Assembly: GCF_019890675.1 (NCBI RefSeq)
Contig: NZ_JAIOAA010000008.1
Span: 62,001-126,000, forward strand
Source: Micromonospora sp. PLK6-60
GTDB lineage: Bacteria > Actinomycetota > Actinomycetes > Mycobacteriales > Micromonosporaceae
Direction of reading: 5' to 3'
Length of the DNA: 64,000 nucleotides
Shown: positions 1 to 8,140 of the stretch, in pieces
Layout: every line of letters begins with the position of its first letter
How positions within the stretch are numbered: the stretch's first letter is position 1
The notes under the pieces: generated by a model
Told to the model about the DNA's origin: nothing
Database searches by the model: none
What the model saw: the letters and a program-made list of their open reading frames with translations, nothing else
Made by a program: the position numbers and the translations under genes

Positions 1-1
1 C

Positions 2-79
2 CTCGAACGGCGCAAGCAGTGGAGCCGGGAGCAGCGCGAACGCAAGCGGGCCGAGCGCGAGGCCCGGCGCGGTAGCTGA
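2..79 (+). CDS. 3' end of an unidentified gene (partial)
   Basis: An open frame enters from the left edge and ends at a TGA at 77-79. It encodes a 26-residue tail made almost only of Arg, Lys, Glu and Gln (it ends EARRGS), typical of a charged cytoplasmic C-terminus or a helical/coiled-coil tail. It converges on the minus-strand DUF721 gene, leaving three bases between the two stops. The protein body lies outside the window, so no function can be given. That it is a real gene is inferred only from the tight convergent fit. Confidence 0.4.
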   Translation, partial: LERRKQWSREQRERKRAEREARRGS

Positions 80-82
80 CCG

Positions 83-820
83 TCAGCCGTAGGTGTCGCG
101 GGGGCCGCGACCACGCACCCGGCGCGGCCCCCGCGACCAGGACGGCGCGGCCGGGCCGTGGATGTGCAGCTTCCGGACCACGTTGTGGCCGACCTCCCGG
201 CCGATCTGCTGGAGCAGCGAGCCGGCGAGCAGCCGGAGCTGGGTGGCCCACGCGGTCGAGCGGGCCTCCACGGTCAGCTCGCCGTCCTCCAGCTTGACCG
301 GCCGGCTGTGCTGGGCCACCTCCGCGCCGACGACCTTCTCCCAGGCGCCGAAGACGGTCGCCTCGGCGGCCGGCTGCTGCCAGCCGCGCGCCTTCATCAG
401 CCGTTCCAACACCACGCCCAGCGGTTGGGGGTCGCGCGGGTCGGGGCCCGACCCCGAGTAGCCGCGCAGCCGCTTCTCGCCGTCGCCGCGTACCGCGCCG
501 CGCCGCCGGGTGGGCGCGGCGGCCTGCCGGCGGGCCTTGGCCGCGTCGAGCACCGCGCGGGCCAGCTCCGGTCCGGACGCGCCGGCCGGCGGTTCCGCGG
601 CACTGTCGCCGGCCGCGGGCGCTCCGGACTTCCGGGTACGGCCCGCAGCGGGTTCCCCGCCGCCGGCGGGCGGTGCTCCGCCGGCCGGGGCCGGCTCCCC
701 GGGCCCACGCTCGGCGCCCGACGCACCGGCCCGCCGAGGGGCCGAACCACCGGGGGTACGCCGGGCCGGGTCCTTCGCCGGCCCCAGCCGGGCGGGCGGG
801 AGCAGAGGCTCATCCGACAC
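83..820 (-). CDS. DUF721 / DciA-like replicative helicase loader
   Basis: This 245-residue protein has a disordered N-terminal half rich in Pro, Ala, Gly and Arg (about residues 1-130). A C-terminal DUF721 domain follows (about 134-225, around LGVVLERLMKARGW and AWEKVVGAEVAQHSRP). DUF721 proteins of the DciA type interact with and help load DnaB in bacteria lacking DnaC. The GTG at 820 is chosen because it overlaps the recF stop by 11 bases, which suggests translational coupling; an in-frame start at 892 would run far into recF. Its place at the end of dnaA-dnaN-gnd-recF is the standard actinobacterial position. The family is clear; the loader role is inferred from family knowledge. Confidence 0.85.
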   Translation of the reverse strand: MSDEPLLPPARLGPAKDPARRTPGGSAPRRAGASGAERGPGEPAPAGGAPPAGGGEPAAGRTRKSGAPAAGDSAAEPPAGASGPELARAVLDAAKARRQAAAPTRRRGAVRGDGEKRLRGYSGSGPDPRDPQPLGVVLERLMKARGWQQPAAEATVFGAWEKVVGAEVAQHSRPVKLEDGELTVEARSTAWATQLRLLAGSLLQQIGREVGHNVVRKLHIHGPAAPSWSRGPRRVRGRGPRDTYG

Positions 821-1943
821 GGTGCACCGTCCCCTCACCGACCGCGTACCGGGTGCCGCGCAGGGCAGCCGGCACGTCCTCGTCCACCGCACAGGTCACC
901 AGCAGCTGGCTGGCCCCACCCACCAGCGCGGCCAGCCGCTCCCGGCGACCGGCGTCCAGCTCCGCGAACACGTCGTCGAGGACCAGCACCGGCTCGATGC
1001 CGTCGGTGCGCAGCAGGTCGTAGCCGGCCAGCCGCAGCGCCAACGCGTACGACCAGGACTCGCCGTGGCTGGCGTACCCCTTGGCGGGCAGCGGGCCCAG
1101 GGTCAGGCTCAACTCGTCGCGGTGCGGGCCGACCAGGGTGGTGCCCCGCTCGATCTCCGCCGATCGCTGTTCGGTGAGCGCGGCGGTCAGCGCCTCGGCC
1201 AACGCCGCCCGGTCCGGGCTCGGCTCGGGCAGCGGCACCGACGGCCGGTACGCGATGCCCGCCGCGCCCCGGCCGGCGGCCACCGCGTCGTACGCCTTCG
1301 CCACGTGCGGGGTCAGCGCGGCGACCAGCTCCAGCCGGCCGGCCAGCAGCTCGGCCCCGTGCTGCGCGAGGTGCGCGTCCCACACCGCGAGGGTGGACAG
1401 GTCCCCGCCCCGGGAACCGCCGGTCTTGCGGGCCAGGTACGCGGTGCGCAGCAGGGCGTTGCGCTGCTTGACCACCCGCTCGTAGTCGGCGCGTACCCCG
1501 GCGAACCGGGGCTGCCGGAGCACCAGCAGGTCGTCCAGGTAGCGACGCCGCTCGGCGGGATCGCCGCGGACCAGTTCGAGGTCCTCCGGGGCGAAGAGCA
1601 CCAGCCGCAGCGCGCCCAGCACGTCCCGGGCGCGGCGGGCCGGCGAGCGGCCCAGCCGGGCCCGGTTCGCCTTGCCCGGGACGATCTCCAGCTCGACCAG
1701 GAGTTCCCGGCCGTCGTGCACCACCGCGCAGCGGATCACCGCCGACGAGGCGCCCATCCGGACCAGCGGGGCGTCGGTGGCGACCCGGTGCGAGTCCAGG
1801 GTCGCCACGTAGCCCAACGCCTCGACCAGGTTGGTCTTGCCGACGCCGTTGGCGCCGATCAGCACGTTCGGCCCCGGCTCCAGGTCGACGCCGACCCGCT
1901 CGTACGAGCGGAAGTCGACAAGTTCCAGCCGGCGGACGTACAC
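810..1943 (-). CDS. recF: DNA replication and repair protein RecF
   Basis: RecF is an SMC-like ABC ATPase that binds gapped DNA and, with RecO and RecR, loads RecA at stalled forks. The 377-residue product starts MYVRRLELVDFRSY. It has a Walker A motif GANGVGKT at residues 30-37, an ABC-type signature around SHGESWSYALALRLA, and a Walker B region LVLDDVFAELD near residue 320. Length is normal for the family. It lies 16 bases downstream of gnd and overlaps the DUF721 gene, so gnd, recF and the DUF721 gene are probably co-transcribed. Nothing looks damaged. Confidence 0.97.
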   Translation of the reverse strand: MYVRRLELVDFRSYERVGVDLEPGPNVLIGANGVGKTNLVEALGYVATLDSHRVATDAPLVRMGASSAVIRCAVVHDGRELLVELEIVPGKANRARLGRSPARRARDVLGALRLVLFAPEDLELVRGDPAERRRYLDDLLVLRQPRFAGVRADYERVVKQRNALLRTAYLARKTGGSRGGDLSTLAVWDAHLAQHGAELLAGRLELVAALTPHVAKAYDAVAAGRGAAGIAYRPSVPLPEPSPDRAALAEALTAALTEQRSAEIERGTTLVGPHRDELSLTLGPLPAKGYASHGESWSYALALRLAGYDLLRTDGIEPVLVLDDVFAELDAGRRERLAALVGGASQLLVTCAVDEDVPAALRGTRYAVGEGTVHRVG

Positions 1944-1959
1944 AGGTTGTGGATACCGG

Positions 1960-2832
1960 TCAGCGCTTGTGGACGGCGTGGCCGCCGAACTGCTGGCGCA
2001 GCGCGGCGACGGCCTTCATGGCGGGTGAGTCGTCCTGCCGGGAGGCGAACCGGGCGAACAGCGAGGCGGTGATGACGTTGAGCGGCACGGCGAGCCGGAC
2101 CGCCTCGTCGACCGTCCAGCGGCCCTCGCCGGTGTCCTCGGTGTAGCCGCTCAGCTCGGCCAGCTCCGGGTCCTCGTCCAGCGCCCGGTCGAGCAGGTCG
2201 AGCAGCCAGGAGCGGACCACGGTGCCCTCGCGCCAGGACTTGAACACGCCCGGCACGTTGGTCACCAGCTCGGACTTGCTCAGCAGCTCGTAGCCCTCGG
2301 CGTAGGCGTGCATCAGGCCGTACTCGATGCCGTTGTGCACCATCTTGGCGTAGTGGCCGGCGCCGACCGGGCCGGCGTGCACGAAGCCGAACTCGCCCGC
2401 CGGCTTGAGCGCCTCGAAGACCGGCATCAGCCGGTCGACGTGCTCCTGGGCGCCGCCGACCATCAGGCCGTACCCGTTCTTGTTGCCCCAGACGCCGCCG
2501 GAGACGCCGACGTCGACGTATCCGATGCCCTGCTCGTTGAGGCGCTCGGCGCGCGGGGCGTCGTCGCTGAACCGGGAGTTGCCGCCGTCGATGATGATGT
2601 CGCCCTCGCCGAGCACCCCGGCGAGCTCGTCGATGGTGGTGTCGGTGACGCCGGCCGGGACCATCACCCAGACCGCGCGGGGCGACTCCAGCTTCTCGGC
2701 CAGCTCCGCCAGGCTCGCGACGTCGCTCAGCTCCGCGTTGCGGTCGAAGCCGACCACCTCGTGCCCGGCGGCGCGCAACCGCTCGCGCATGTTGCCGCCC
2801 ATCCGGCCGAGTCCTACCAGGCCGAGCTGCAT
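1960..2832 (-). CDS. gnd: 6-phosphogluconate dehydrogenase, decarboxylating (short NAD-type)
   Basis: The enzyme converts 6-phosphogluconate to ribulose 5-phosphate and CO2 in the oxidative pentose phosphate pathway. The 290-residue protein opens with a Rossmann motif (MQLGLVGLGRMGGNM). It contains the family signature IIDGGNSRFSDD near residue 83 and the catalytic-Lys region GPVGAGHYAKMVHNGIEYG. At about 290-300 residues it belongs to the short GndA/YqeC-like class rather than the 470-residue class. Its insertion between dnaN and recF is a known actinomycete arrangement. ATG at 2832 follows a purine-rich AGGTAGCAG. Confidence 0.95.
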   Translation of the reverse strand: MQLGLVGLGRMGGNMRERLRAAGHEVVGFDRNAELSDVASLAELAEKLESPRAVWVMVPAGVTDTTIDELAGVLGEGDIIIDGGNSRFSDDAPRAERLNEQGIGYVDVGVSGGVWGNKNGYGLMVGGAQEHVDRLMPVFEALKPAGEFGFVHAGPVGAGHYAKMVHNGIEYGLMHAYAEGYELLSKSELVTNVPGVFKSWREGTVVRSWLLDLLDRALDEDPELAELSGYTEDTGEGRWTVDEAVRLAVPLNVITASLFARFASRQDDSPAMKAVAALRQQFGGHAVHKR

Positions 2833-2872
2833 CTGCTGCTACCTCCGTACGTGCGGGTCCTGCGGGCGCCGG

Positions 2873-4006
2873 TCAGCGGGAGACCCGGATCGGCATGATG
2901 AGGTACCGGTACCCCGGGACGACCTCGCCATCCTCGCCGGCGGGGGAAATCACCGCCGGCTTGAACGCGTCGACGAAGTGCAGCAGGGCGTGCTGGGCGC
3001 CCAGGTTCGTCAAACCGTCGATCAGGTACTGCGGGTTGAAGCCGATGGTCAGCGGCTCGCCGGTGAAGGTGGCCTCCATGGCCTCGCTGGCCCGCGCCTC
3101 CTCGGTGCCGCCGGCCTCGACCACCAGGCCGTCGGAGCTGAAGCTCAGCAGCACCGGGGTGGTGCGCTCGGCGACCAGGGCGACCCGCTTGACCACCTCG
3201 ATCAGCGTGCTGACCGCCACCTGGGCCGCGGCGTTGTGGCTGTTGGGGAAGAGCGAGCGCACCGGCGGGTAGTTGGCGCCGTCGAGCAGCCGGCTGGTGG
3301 TGCGCCGGGTGCCGCCGGCGAAGCCGATCATCCCCTCGCCGGCCGTGCCCTGGGAGAGCGCCAGGGTCACCGAGCCGCCGAGCGGGCCGAGGGCCTTCGC
3401 GGTGTCGTTGAGGGTCCGGGCCGGCACCAGCGCGTTGACGCTGATCTCCGGGTCGTCCGGGTGCCACTCCATCTCGCGCAGGGCGAGCCGGTAGCGGTCG
3501 GTGGCGAGCATGGACAGCGTGCCGCCGGAGAGCTCGACGCGTACGCCGGTCATCATCGGCAGCGTCTCGTCCCGGCCGGCGGCGATCGCGACCTGGGAGA
3601 CGGCGGCGGCGAAGGCCGCCGCGTCGACCATGCCGGCGCTCTCCGGCATCTCCGGCAGGGTGGGGTAGTCCTCGACCGGCATGGTCGGCAGGGTGAAGCG
3701 GGCGCTGCCGCAGACCAGCTCCAGGTGGGCGCCGACGGCGGCGATGTCCACCGGCTTGGCCGGCAGCGCCTTGGTGATCTCGGCGAGCAGCCGGCCGGAG
3801 ACCAGGGCGGCGCCGTCGGCGTCTCCCTGCACCTCGACGGTGACCTGGCTGGAGACCTCGTAGTCGAAGCCGGAGACCTGCAGGTTGCCGTCGGTGACCC
3901 GCAGCAGCACGCCGGCGAGGACCGGTACGGACGGCCGGTTGGGCAGGCTCTTCGCGGTCCACGCCACCGCTTCGGCGAGCGCGTCGCGCTCTACTCGGAA
4001 CTTCAT
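2873..4006 (-). CDS. dnaN: DNA polymerase III beta sliding clamp
   Basis: DnaN is the ring-shaped processivity clamp of the replicase. The ATG at 4006 gives MKFRVERDALAEAVAW and 377 residues, the family length. The same frame is open upstream into oriC, but that part has no clamp homology. Three clamp repeats are recognisable, with LAGVLLRV, ATDRYRLALREM and a C-terminal YLIMPIRVSR resembling the conserved end of the clamp. It lies directly beyond the origin from dnaA and is transcribed in the same direction, as in most actinobacteria. Confidence 0.97.
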   Translation of the reverse strand: MKFRVERDALAEAVAWTAKSLPNRPSVPVLAGVLLRVTDGNLQVSGFDYEVSSQVTVEVQGDADGAALVSGRLLAEITKALPAKPVDIAAVGAHLELVCGSARFTLPTMPVEDYPTLPEMPESAGMVDAAAFAAAVSQVAIAAGRDETLPMMTGVRVELSGGTLSMLATDRYRLALREMEWHPDDPEISVNALVPARTLNDTAKALGPLGGSVTLALSQGTAGEGMIGFAGGTRRTTSRLLDGANYPPVRSLFPNSHNAAAQVAVSTLIEVVKRVALVAERTTPVLLSFSSDGLVVEAGGTEEARASEAMEATFTGEPLTIGFNPQYLIDGLTNLGAQHALLHFVDAFKPAVISPAGEDGEVVPGYRYLIMPIRVSR

Positions 4007-4712
4007 CAATGCCTCCGCGTCGACGTCAGCGACAACTCTCTCATGCCGACCGCTGCCTGCCGTCCCGCCCGACCGTGCGGGTACCCATCGCACCTTAGGG
4101 CGCGGGGACATCGGCTGTGCGCCCGACCCCGTGGATCTGCCGGTGCCGGAGCGACTGTCTCCGGCCGTTCCGGCCCGATCCACAGGAAGTCCAACGGTGA
4201 TGATTGGTTTTTGTTGTTTTAGAAGAGATAACTCATCGTCTTCATCGCACCTGTGCAAACTGTGGAGAACCGGCGTCTGCCCAGTTCAGACAGGTTATCC
4301 ACCGGTGGTTTGGCTGTGGAGAACCAGGGGTACAACCGGTGTCCCGGTCCACAGCCACGCCGCGTCCCCAGGTTGTCCACGGTTGTCCACCGGTTGTCCA
4401 CCGCTAATCCACCGGGTTTCTCCCCAGTGCTGTGGACGGCGCGGAACGCCTCGACCGGCGTCATCCCCAGAACCTTCAACAGGCCGCCCACAGGCCCACC
4501 GTCGGCGGTGGACAACCGGAGCGTTGTCCCCAGGCGTCCACAGGTCCGTCCCCAGGAGTTGTCCACAGTCTGTGGGTAACCGGGTCGGGACGGAGGGTGG
4601 TTTTCCACCGCCTGTGGAACAGGGGGTGTGGACAACCGGGCCGAGGTGTGGACGAACACGACGCCGATGGTGGCCCCTGCACCGGGTCGAGGGTCAAGCG
4701 CCCGTACGCGAA
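4007..4712. other. oriC: Chromosomal replication origin oriC (dnaA-dnaN intergenic)
   Basis: The gene-free stretch between dnaA and dnaN holds a dense cluster of DnaA boxes (consensus TTGTCCACA), about 17 within 4261-4655 when one or two mismatches are allowed. Perfect boxes are at 4559-4567 (+) and 4627-4635 (-). Near-perfect plus-strand boxes start at 4295, 4373, 4383, 4394, 4405, 4534 and 4601. Minus-strand boxes start at 4261, 4315, 4431, 4507, 4613 and 4647. A distinctly AT-rich stretch at about 4196-4250, next to dnaN, is the best candidate for the duplex-unwinding element. The call rests on box density and gene context. Confidence 0.95.
4196..4250. promoter_or_regulatory. AT-rich candidate duplex-unwinding element of oriC
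   Basis: This segment includes TTGGTTTTTGTTGTTTTAG and then GAAGAGATAACTC, and is by far the most AT-rich run near the origin in an otherwise very GC-rich region. It flanks the DnaA-box array on its dnaN side, where unwinding elements often sit. The assignment is by composition and position only. It could also carry the dnaN promoter. Confidence 0.55.
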
Positions 4713-4740
4713 AGGGCCCGCCGGACGTCCGGCGGGCCCT
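4713..4740 (-). terminator. Hairpin downstream of dnaA
   Basis: A perfect inverted repeat (AGGGCCCGCCGGA / TCCGGCGGGCCCT) lies 14 bases beyond the dnaA stop and just before the last oriC boxes. It can act as an intrinsic terminator that keeps dnaA transcription out of the origin. There is no long U-tract, as is usual in actinobacteria. Confidence 0.65.
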
Positions 4741-4754
4741 CGTCGTCGGTTCGC

Positions 4755-6638
4755 TCAGGGGGTGTTCTGCTTGATCCGGTTGGTGAGTTCGGCGATCTGG
4801 TTGTAGAGCGAGCGGCGCTCGGCCATCTGCTGCCGGATCTTGCGGTCGGCGTGCATCACCGTGGTGTGGTCCCGGCCGCCGAACGCCTGCCCGATCCGGG
4901 GCAGCGACAGGTCGGTCAGCTCCCGGCACAGGTACATGGCCACCTGGCGGGCGTTGACCAGCACCCGGGAGCGGGAGTGCCCGCGCAGGTCCTCCAGGCT
5001 CACCCCGAAGTAGTCGGCGGTGGAGACCATGATCTGGTCGGCGGTGATCTCCGGGCCGGCGCCGTCCGGGATGAAGTCCCGCAGCACCTCCTCGGCCAGC
5101 GACAGCTCGACCGTGGAGCGGGTCAGGCTGGCGAACGCGGTGACCCGGATCAGCGCCCCCTCCAGCTCCCGGATCGAGTTCGACACCCGGGAGGCGATGA
5201 ACTCCAACACGTCCGGCGGCGCGTACAGCCGTTCCTGGGCCGCCTTCTTCTGCAGGATCGCGATCCGGGTCTCCAGGTCCGGCGGCTGGATGTCGGCCAG
5301 CAGCCCCCACTCGAACCGGGTCCGCAGCCGGTCCTCCAGCGTCGCCAGCTGCTTCGGCGAGCGGTCGGAGGTGATCACGATCTGTTTGTTGGCGTTGTGC
5401 AGGGTGTTGAAGGTGTGGAAGAACTCCTCCTGGGTCCGTTCCCGGTTCTCCAGGAACTGGATGTCGTCGATCAGGAGGATGTCCACGTCCCGGTAGCGCC
5501 GCTGGAAGGCGCTGGTCTTGTCGTCCCGCAGCGAGTTGATGAAGTCGTTGGTGAACTCCTCGGTCGAGACGTACCGGACCGAGCGGGCGTTGCCCAGCGT
5601 GGTGGCGTAGTGCCCGATGGCGTGCAGCAGGTGGGTCTTGCCCAGCCCGGAGCTGCCGTAGATGAACAGCGGGTTGTACGCCTTCGCCGGCGACTCGGCC
5701 ACCGCCACGCTCGCCGCGTGGGCGAACCGGTTGGACGAGCCGATGACGAACGTCTCGAACATGTACTTCGGGTTGAGCCGGTTGCCGCCGGAGTCGGCGG
5801 CGCCGGGGAGCCGACGGTCGTCCCGTCCGCCCGGGCGGTGATCCGCGCCACCACGGCCCGGCCCGCTCTCCGCGCCGCCGGCCAGCCCGCGCGGCGGCGG
5901 CTGGTCACGGGCGGCGCGCGCCTCGTCCCGGTAGCGGGGCTCGAAGCCGCCGGACTCGGAGCGCGGGCGCTCGTCCAGGCGGGGCCGGCCGCCGCGGGCG
6001 GGCGGGGCCGCCGGCTCGTCGAACGTGCCGAAGAGGGTCTCCTGGGCGTCCCGGCTGGCCGGGATGTGGGTGCCGCGCCGGCCGTCGCCGGGCGCCGGTC
6101 GGGTCCCGGTGCCGTCCGCCGCCGGCCGTACCGCGGGACGATCCTGCTCCGGCGGGGGCCCGAGGTCGGTGTCCCGGTCGATCCCGGGTGGCCCGGTGTG
6201 ATCGAGGTAACCCGGGCCGCCGTGGTCCCAGCCCGCCAGGGGCTCCGGGTAGGCCGGCGGCCGGTGGTCGACCGGCGGTCCGTCGCCGGGCACGGCGACC
6301 GGCAACTCCGGCGCGGTCTCGTAGCCGGCCTCCGGGGCGCTGCGGTAGACGGTGCCGGCCGGGCGCCCCGCGCCGTCCTCGGGCAGCCGTACGGTGACCG
6401 CCACCTGGATCGGCCGGCCGAGCCGGCGGGTGAGCGCCTCGGTGATCGCCGGGCGGAGCCGGGACTCGATCACGTCCCGGGTGAACGCGTCCGGGACGGA
6501 GAGCAGCGCGGTGTCCTCGACGATCGCGCGCAGTCGGGTGAGGCGCAGGTACGCCCGCTGCTGGGCGGAGACGATCTCGTCGGCGAGCTCGTCCGTCGTC
6601 GCCGTCCACACCGCGGCAAGGTCGGTCGTACCGGCCAC
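4755..6638 (-). CDS. dnaA: Chromosomal replication initiator protein DnaA
   Basis: DnaA binds the boxes in oriC and opens the origin in its ATP form. This 627-residue protein has all four domains. Domain I is about residues 1-90 (AVWTATTDELADEI). Domain II is a very long, disordered, Pro/Gly/Arg/Asp-rich linker (about 95-285), typical of filamentous actinomycetes. AAA+ domain III has its Walker A YGSSGLGKTH near residue 325 and Walker B DILLIDDIQFL. DNA-binding domain IV has the signature GGRDHTTVMHADRKI. A DnaA box at 6767-6775 upstream suggests autoregulation. Confidence 0.98.
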   Translation of the reverse strand: MAGTTDLAAVWTATTDELADEIVSAQQRAYLRLTRLRAIVEDTALLSVPDAFTRDVIESRLRPAITEALTRRLGRPIQVAVTVRLPEDGAGRPAGTVYRSAPEAGYETAPELPVAVPGDGPPVDHRPPAYPEPLAGWDHGGPGYLDHTGPPGIDRDTDLGPPPEQDRPAVRPAADGTGTRPAPGDGRRGTHIPASRDAQETLFGTFDEPAAPPARGGRPRLDERPRSESGGFEPRYRDEARAARDQPPPRGLAGGAESGPGRGGADHRPGGRDDRRLPGAADSGGNRLNPKYMFETFVIGSSNRFAHAASVAVAESPAKAYNPLFIYGSSGLGKTHLLHAIGHYATTLGNARSVRYVSTEEFTNDFINSLRDDKTSAFQRRYRDVDILLIDDIQFLENRERTQEEFFHTFNTLHNANKQIVITSDRSPKQLATLEDRLRTRFEWGLLADIQPPDLETRIAILQKKAAQERLYAPPDVLEFIASRVSNSIRELEGALIRVTAFASLTRSTVELSLAEEVLRDFIPDGAGPEITADQIMVSTADYFGVSLEDLRGHSRSRVLVNARQVAMYLCRELTDLSLPRIGQAFGGRDHTTVMHADRKIRQQMAERRSLYNQIAELTNRIKQNTP

Positions 6639-6766
6639 CGTCGTGCCACCCCCCTCGCCTCTGCCCCCGGTCGCCGCTGTGGTCCAGCCAGCCGTACCGG
6701 GCCCGCCACCGTGTCGAGCGGGGGTGTGACACCCACCCGGACGGCTGACCGGTCGTCATCCACAAG

Positions 6767-6775
6767 TTATCCACA
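6767..6775 (+). promoter_or_regulatory. DnaA box upstream of dnaA
   Basis: TTATCCACA lies about 130 bases upstream of the dnaA start codon. It matches the DnaA consensus and is separate from the oriC cluster. A single box in the dnaA promoter region is the classic arrangement for DnaA autorepression. Function is inferred. Confidence 0.65.
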
Positions 6776-7056
6776 GCCTGTGTGTACCGACCGATTGTGG
6801 CCGCCCGCCGGACGCGGGTCGGACCTGGCCCCCCGGTCTCGACGGGCGCTGAAGCGGGTTCACCGTGCCGAACGATTCACGACCTTGTCCGGTCTTGCCG
6901 GTCAGCGACTTTTCCCCACCCCCGCCGCTGACCGCAAACGCGCACGCTAACAGCGCGGGCGGCACGGCATCAACCGCCGACGCCCCGCCCACCTTGTCGG
7001 CATCAGCAAAAACCGCCGCTTCGGTCCCGGTCGTCCGGTAGCGGGTCATCTGCTGT

Positions 7057-7085
7057 TTGACGGTCATTGCCCCCCTGCGTAGGCT
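7057..7085 (+). promoter_or_regulatory. Principal-sigma promoter of rpmH operon
   Basis: TTGACG (7057-7062), a 17-base spacer and TAGGCT (7080-7085) match the actinobacterial housekeeping promoter consensus. It is oriented towards rpmH, whose GTG lies about 187 bases downstream, giving a long leader. Confidence 0.65.
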
Positions 7086-7272
7086 GGAGCGGCTGCTCTC
7101 TCGCCCTCTGCTAGGGTGATTGATGCTTGCTGTCCGCGGTCGCGTTCCCGCGTCGCCGAGGTGCCGATTCGCCGGACAGCACCGATCGGAGGCCACCCAC
7201 CGAGGTGGTCTTGAGCCACCCCACGACCCGGGCGATCCCGCGCCCGGGACGTACGAAAACGGAGAGCCTGAC

Positions 7273-7410
7273 GTGAGCAAGCGCACCTTCCAGCCGAACA
7301 ACCGCCGGCGCGCGAAGACCCACGGCTTCCGGCTGCGCATGCGCACCCGTGCCGGCCGCGCCATCCTGTCGACCCGTCGCGCCAAGGGCCGCACCCGCCT
7401 GTCGGCCTGA
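7273..7410 (+). CDS. rpmH: 50S ribosomal protein L34
   Basis: L34 is a small, extremely basic protein of the large ribosomal subunit. The 45-residue product begins with GTG (MSKRTFQPNNRRRAKTHGFR) and ends KGRTRLSA, both hallmarks of L34. GGAGAG at 7261-7266 is a suitable ribosome binding site. It heads the rpmH-rnpA-yidD-yidC-jag-rsmG operon found beside almost every bacterial dnaA. Confidence 0.97.
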   Translation: MSKRTFQPNNRRRAKTHGFRLRMRTRAGRAILSTRRAKGRTRLSA

Positions 7411-7445
7411 CGCCGCACAGGTCGGTACCGGGGGCGTGGTCAGTC

Positions 7446-7856
7446 GTGCTGGCGGCCGCACAGCGACTGCGGCGCAGTAACGACTTCGCCGCAGCGGTCC
7501 GCGGTGGCCGACGCGCCGGACGAGGCGCGGTCGTGGTCCACCTGACCCTGCCGACAACGCCCGACGGCGCCACAGCGACCTCGCCGGAGCCGGCGCGGGG
7601 CGCGGAGGCCATCTCCGCACCGACCCGCGCCGGCTTCGTCGTGTCCAAGGCCGTCGGGCCGGCCGTGGTCCGGAACAAGGTCCGGCGCCGGTTGCGCCAC
7701 CTGGTCCGCGAACGGCTGGACGCGCTGCCCGCCGGGAGCACCCTGGTGGTACGCGCGCTGCCGGCCGCGGCCGACGCGTCGTACCTCCGGCTCGGCACTG
7801 ACCTCGACGCGGCGCTCGCCGCCGCGCGGGCTCCCCGGGGGCGGCGGCCGCGATGA
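7446..7856 (+). CDS. rnpA: Ribonuclease P protein component
   Basis: RnpA is the basic protein subunit of RNase P, which matures tRNA 5' ends. The 136-residue protein starts with GTG (MLAAAQRLRRSNDFAAAVRG). It contains the family core GFVVSKAVGPAVVRNKVRRR followed by LRHLV, which includes the RNR-type RNA-contact motif. An insert rich in Ala/Thr/Pro sits between strands (about residues 35-60). Its TGA overlaps the yidD ATG by four bases, indicating translational coupling. Confidence 0.95.
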   Translation: MLAAAQRLRRSNDFAAAVRGGRRAGRGAVVVHLTLPTTPDGATATSPEPARGAEAISAPTRAGFVVSKAVGPAVVRNKVRRRLRHLVRERLDALPAGSTLVVRALPAAADASYLRLGTDLDAALAAARAPRGRRPR

Positions 7857-8137
7857 CCGACCACACCGGCGCCCGGCCGGCGACAACGGGTGCCCGGCTG
7901 CTGGCCGGGCCCATCATCGCGTACCGTCGTTGGATAAGCCCGGCGCTGCCGGCCCGCTGCCGGTTCTACCCGTCGTGCAGTGCGTACGCGCTGGAGGCGG
8001 TGACCCGGCACGGTGCGCTCCGGGGAGCCGCCCTGACGGTCCGGCGGCTCTCGCGCTGCCACCCTTTCCACCCCGGTGGACATGACCCGGTGCCGGAGCC
8101 GGGCGGCCGCCGCCGCGCTGACGTGACTGGAGCCTGA
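7853..8137 (+). CDS. yidD: Membrane protein insertion efficiency factor YidD
   Basis: YidD is a small inner-face membrane protein that assists YidC-dependent insertion. The 94-residue product has the diagnostic Cys-rich core CRFYPSCSAYALEAVTRHGA, followed by RLSRCHPFHPGGHDPVP. It overlaps rnpA by ATGA and is followed three bases later by yidC, so the three genes are almost certainly translated from one message. Confidence 0.95.
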   Translation: MTDHTGARPATTGARLLAGPIIAYRRWISPALPARCRFYPSCSAYALEAVTRHGALRGAALTVRRLSRCHPFHPGGHDPVPEPGGRRRADVTGA

Positions 8138-8140
8138 GAA

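Larger units (their letters stand above)
6639..7272. other. dnaA-rpmH divergent intergenic region
   Basis: This 634-base gene-free spacer separates the divergent dnaA and rpmH operons. It contains a DnaA box near the dnaA side (6767-6775) and a good sigma-70 type promoter pointing towards rpmH (7057-7085). I see no convincing coding sequence in either direction. Confidence 0.8.
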
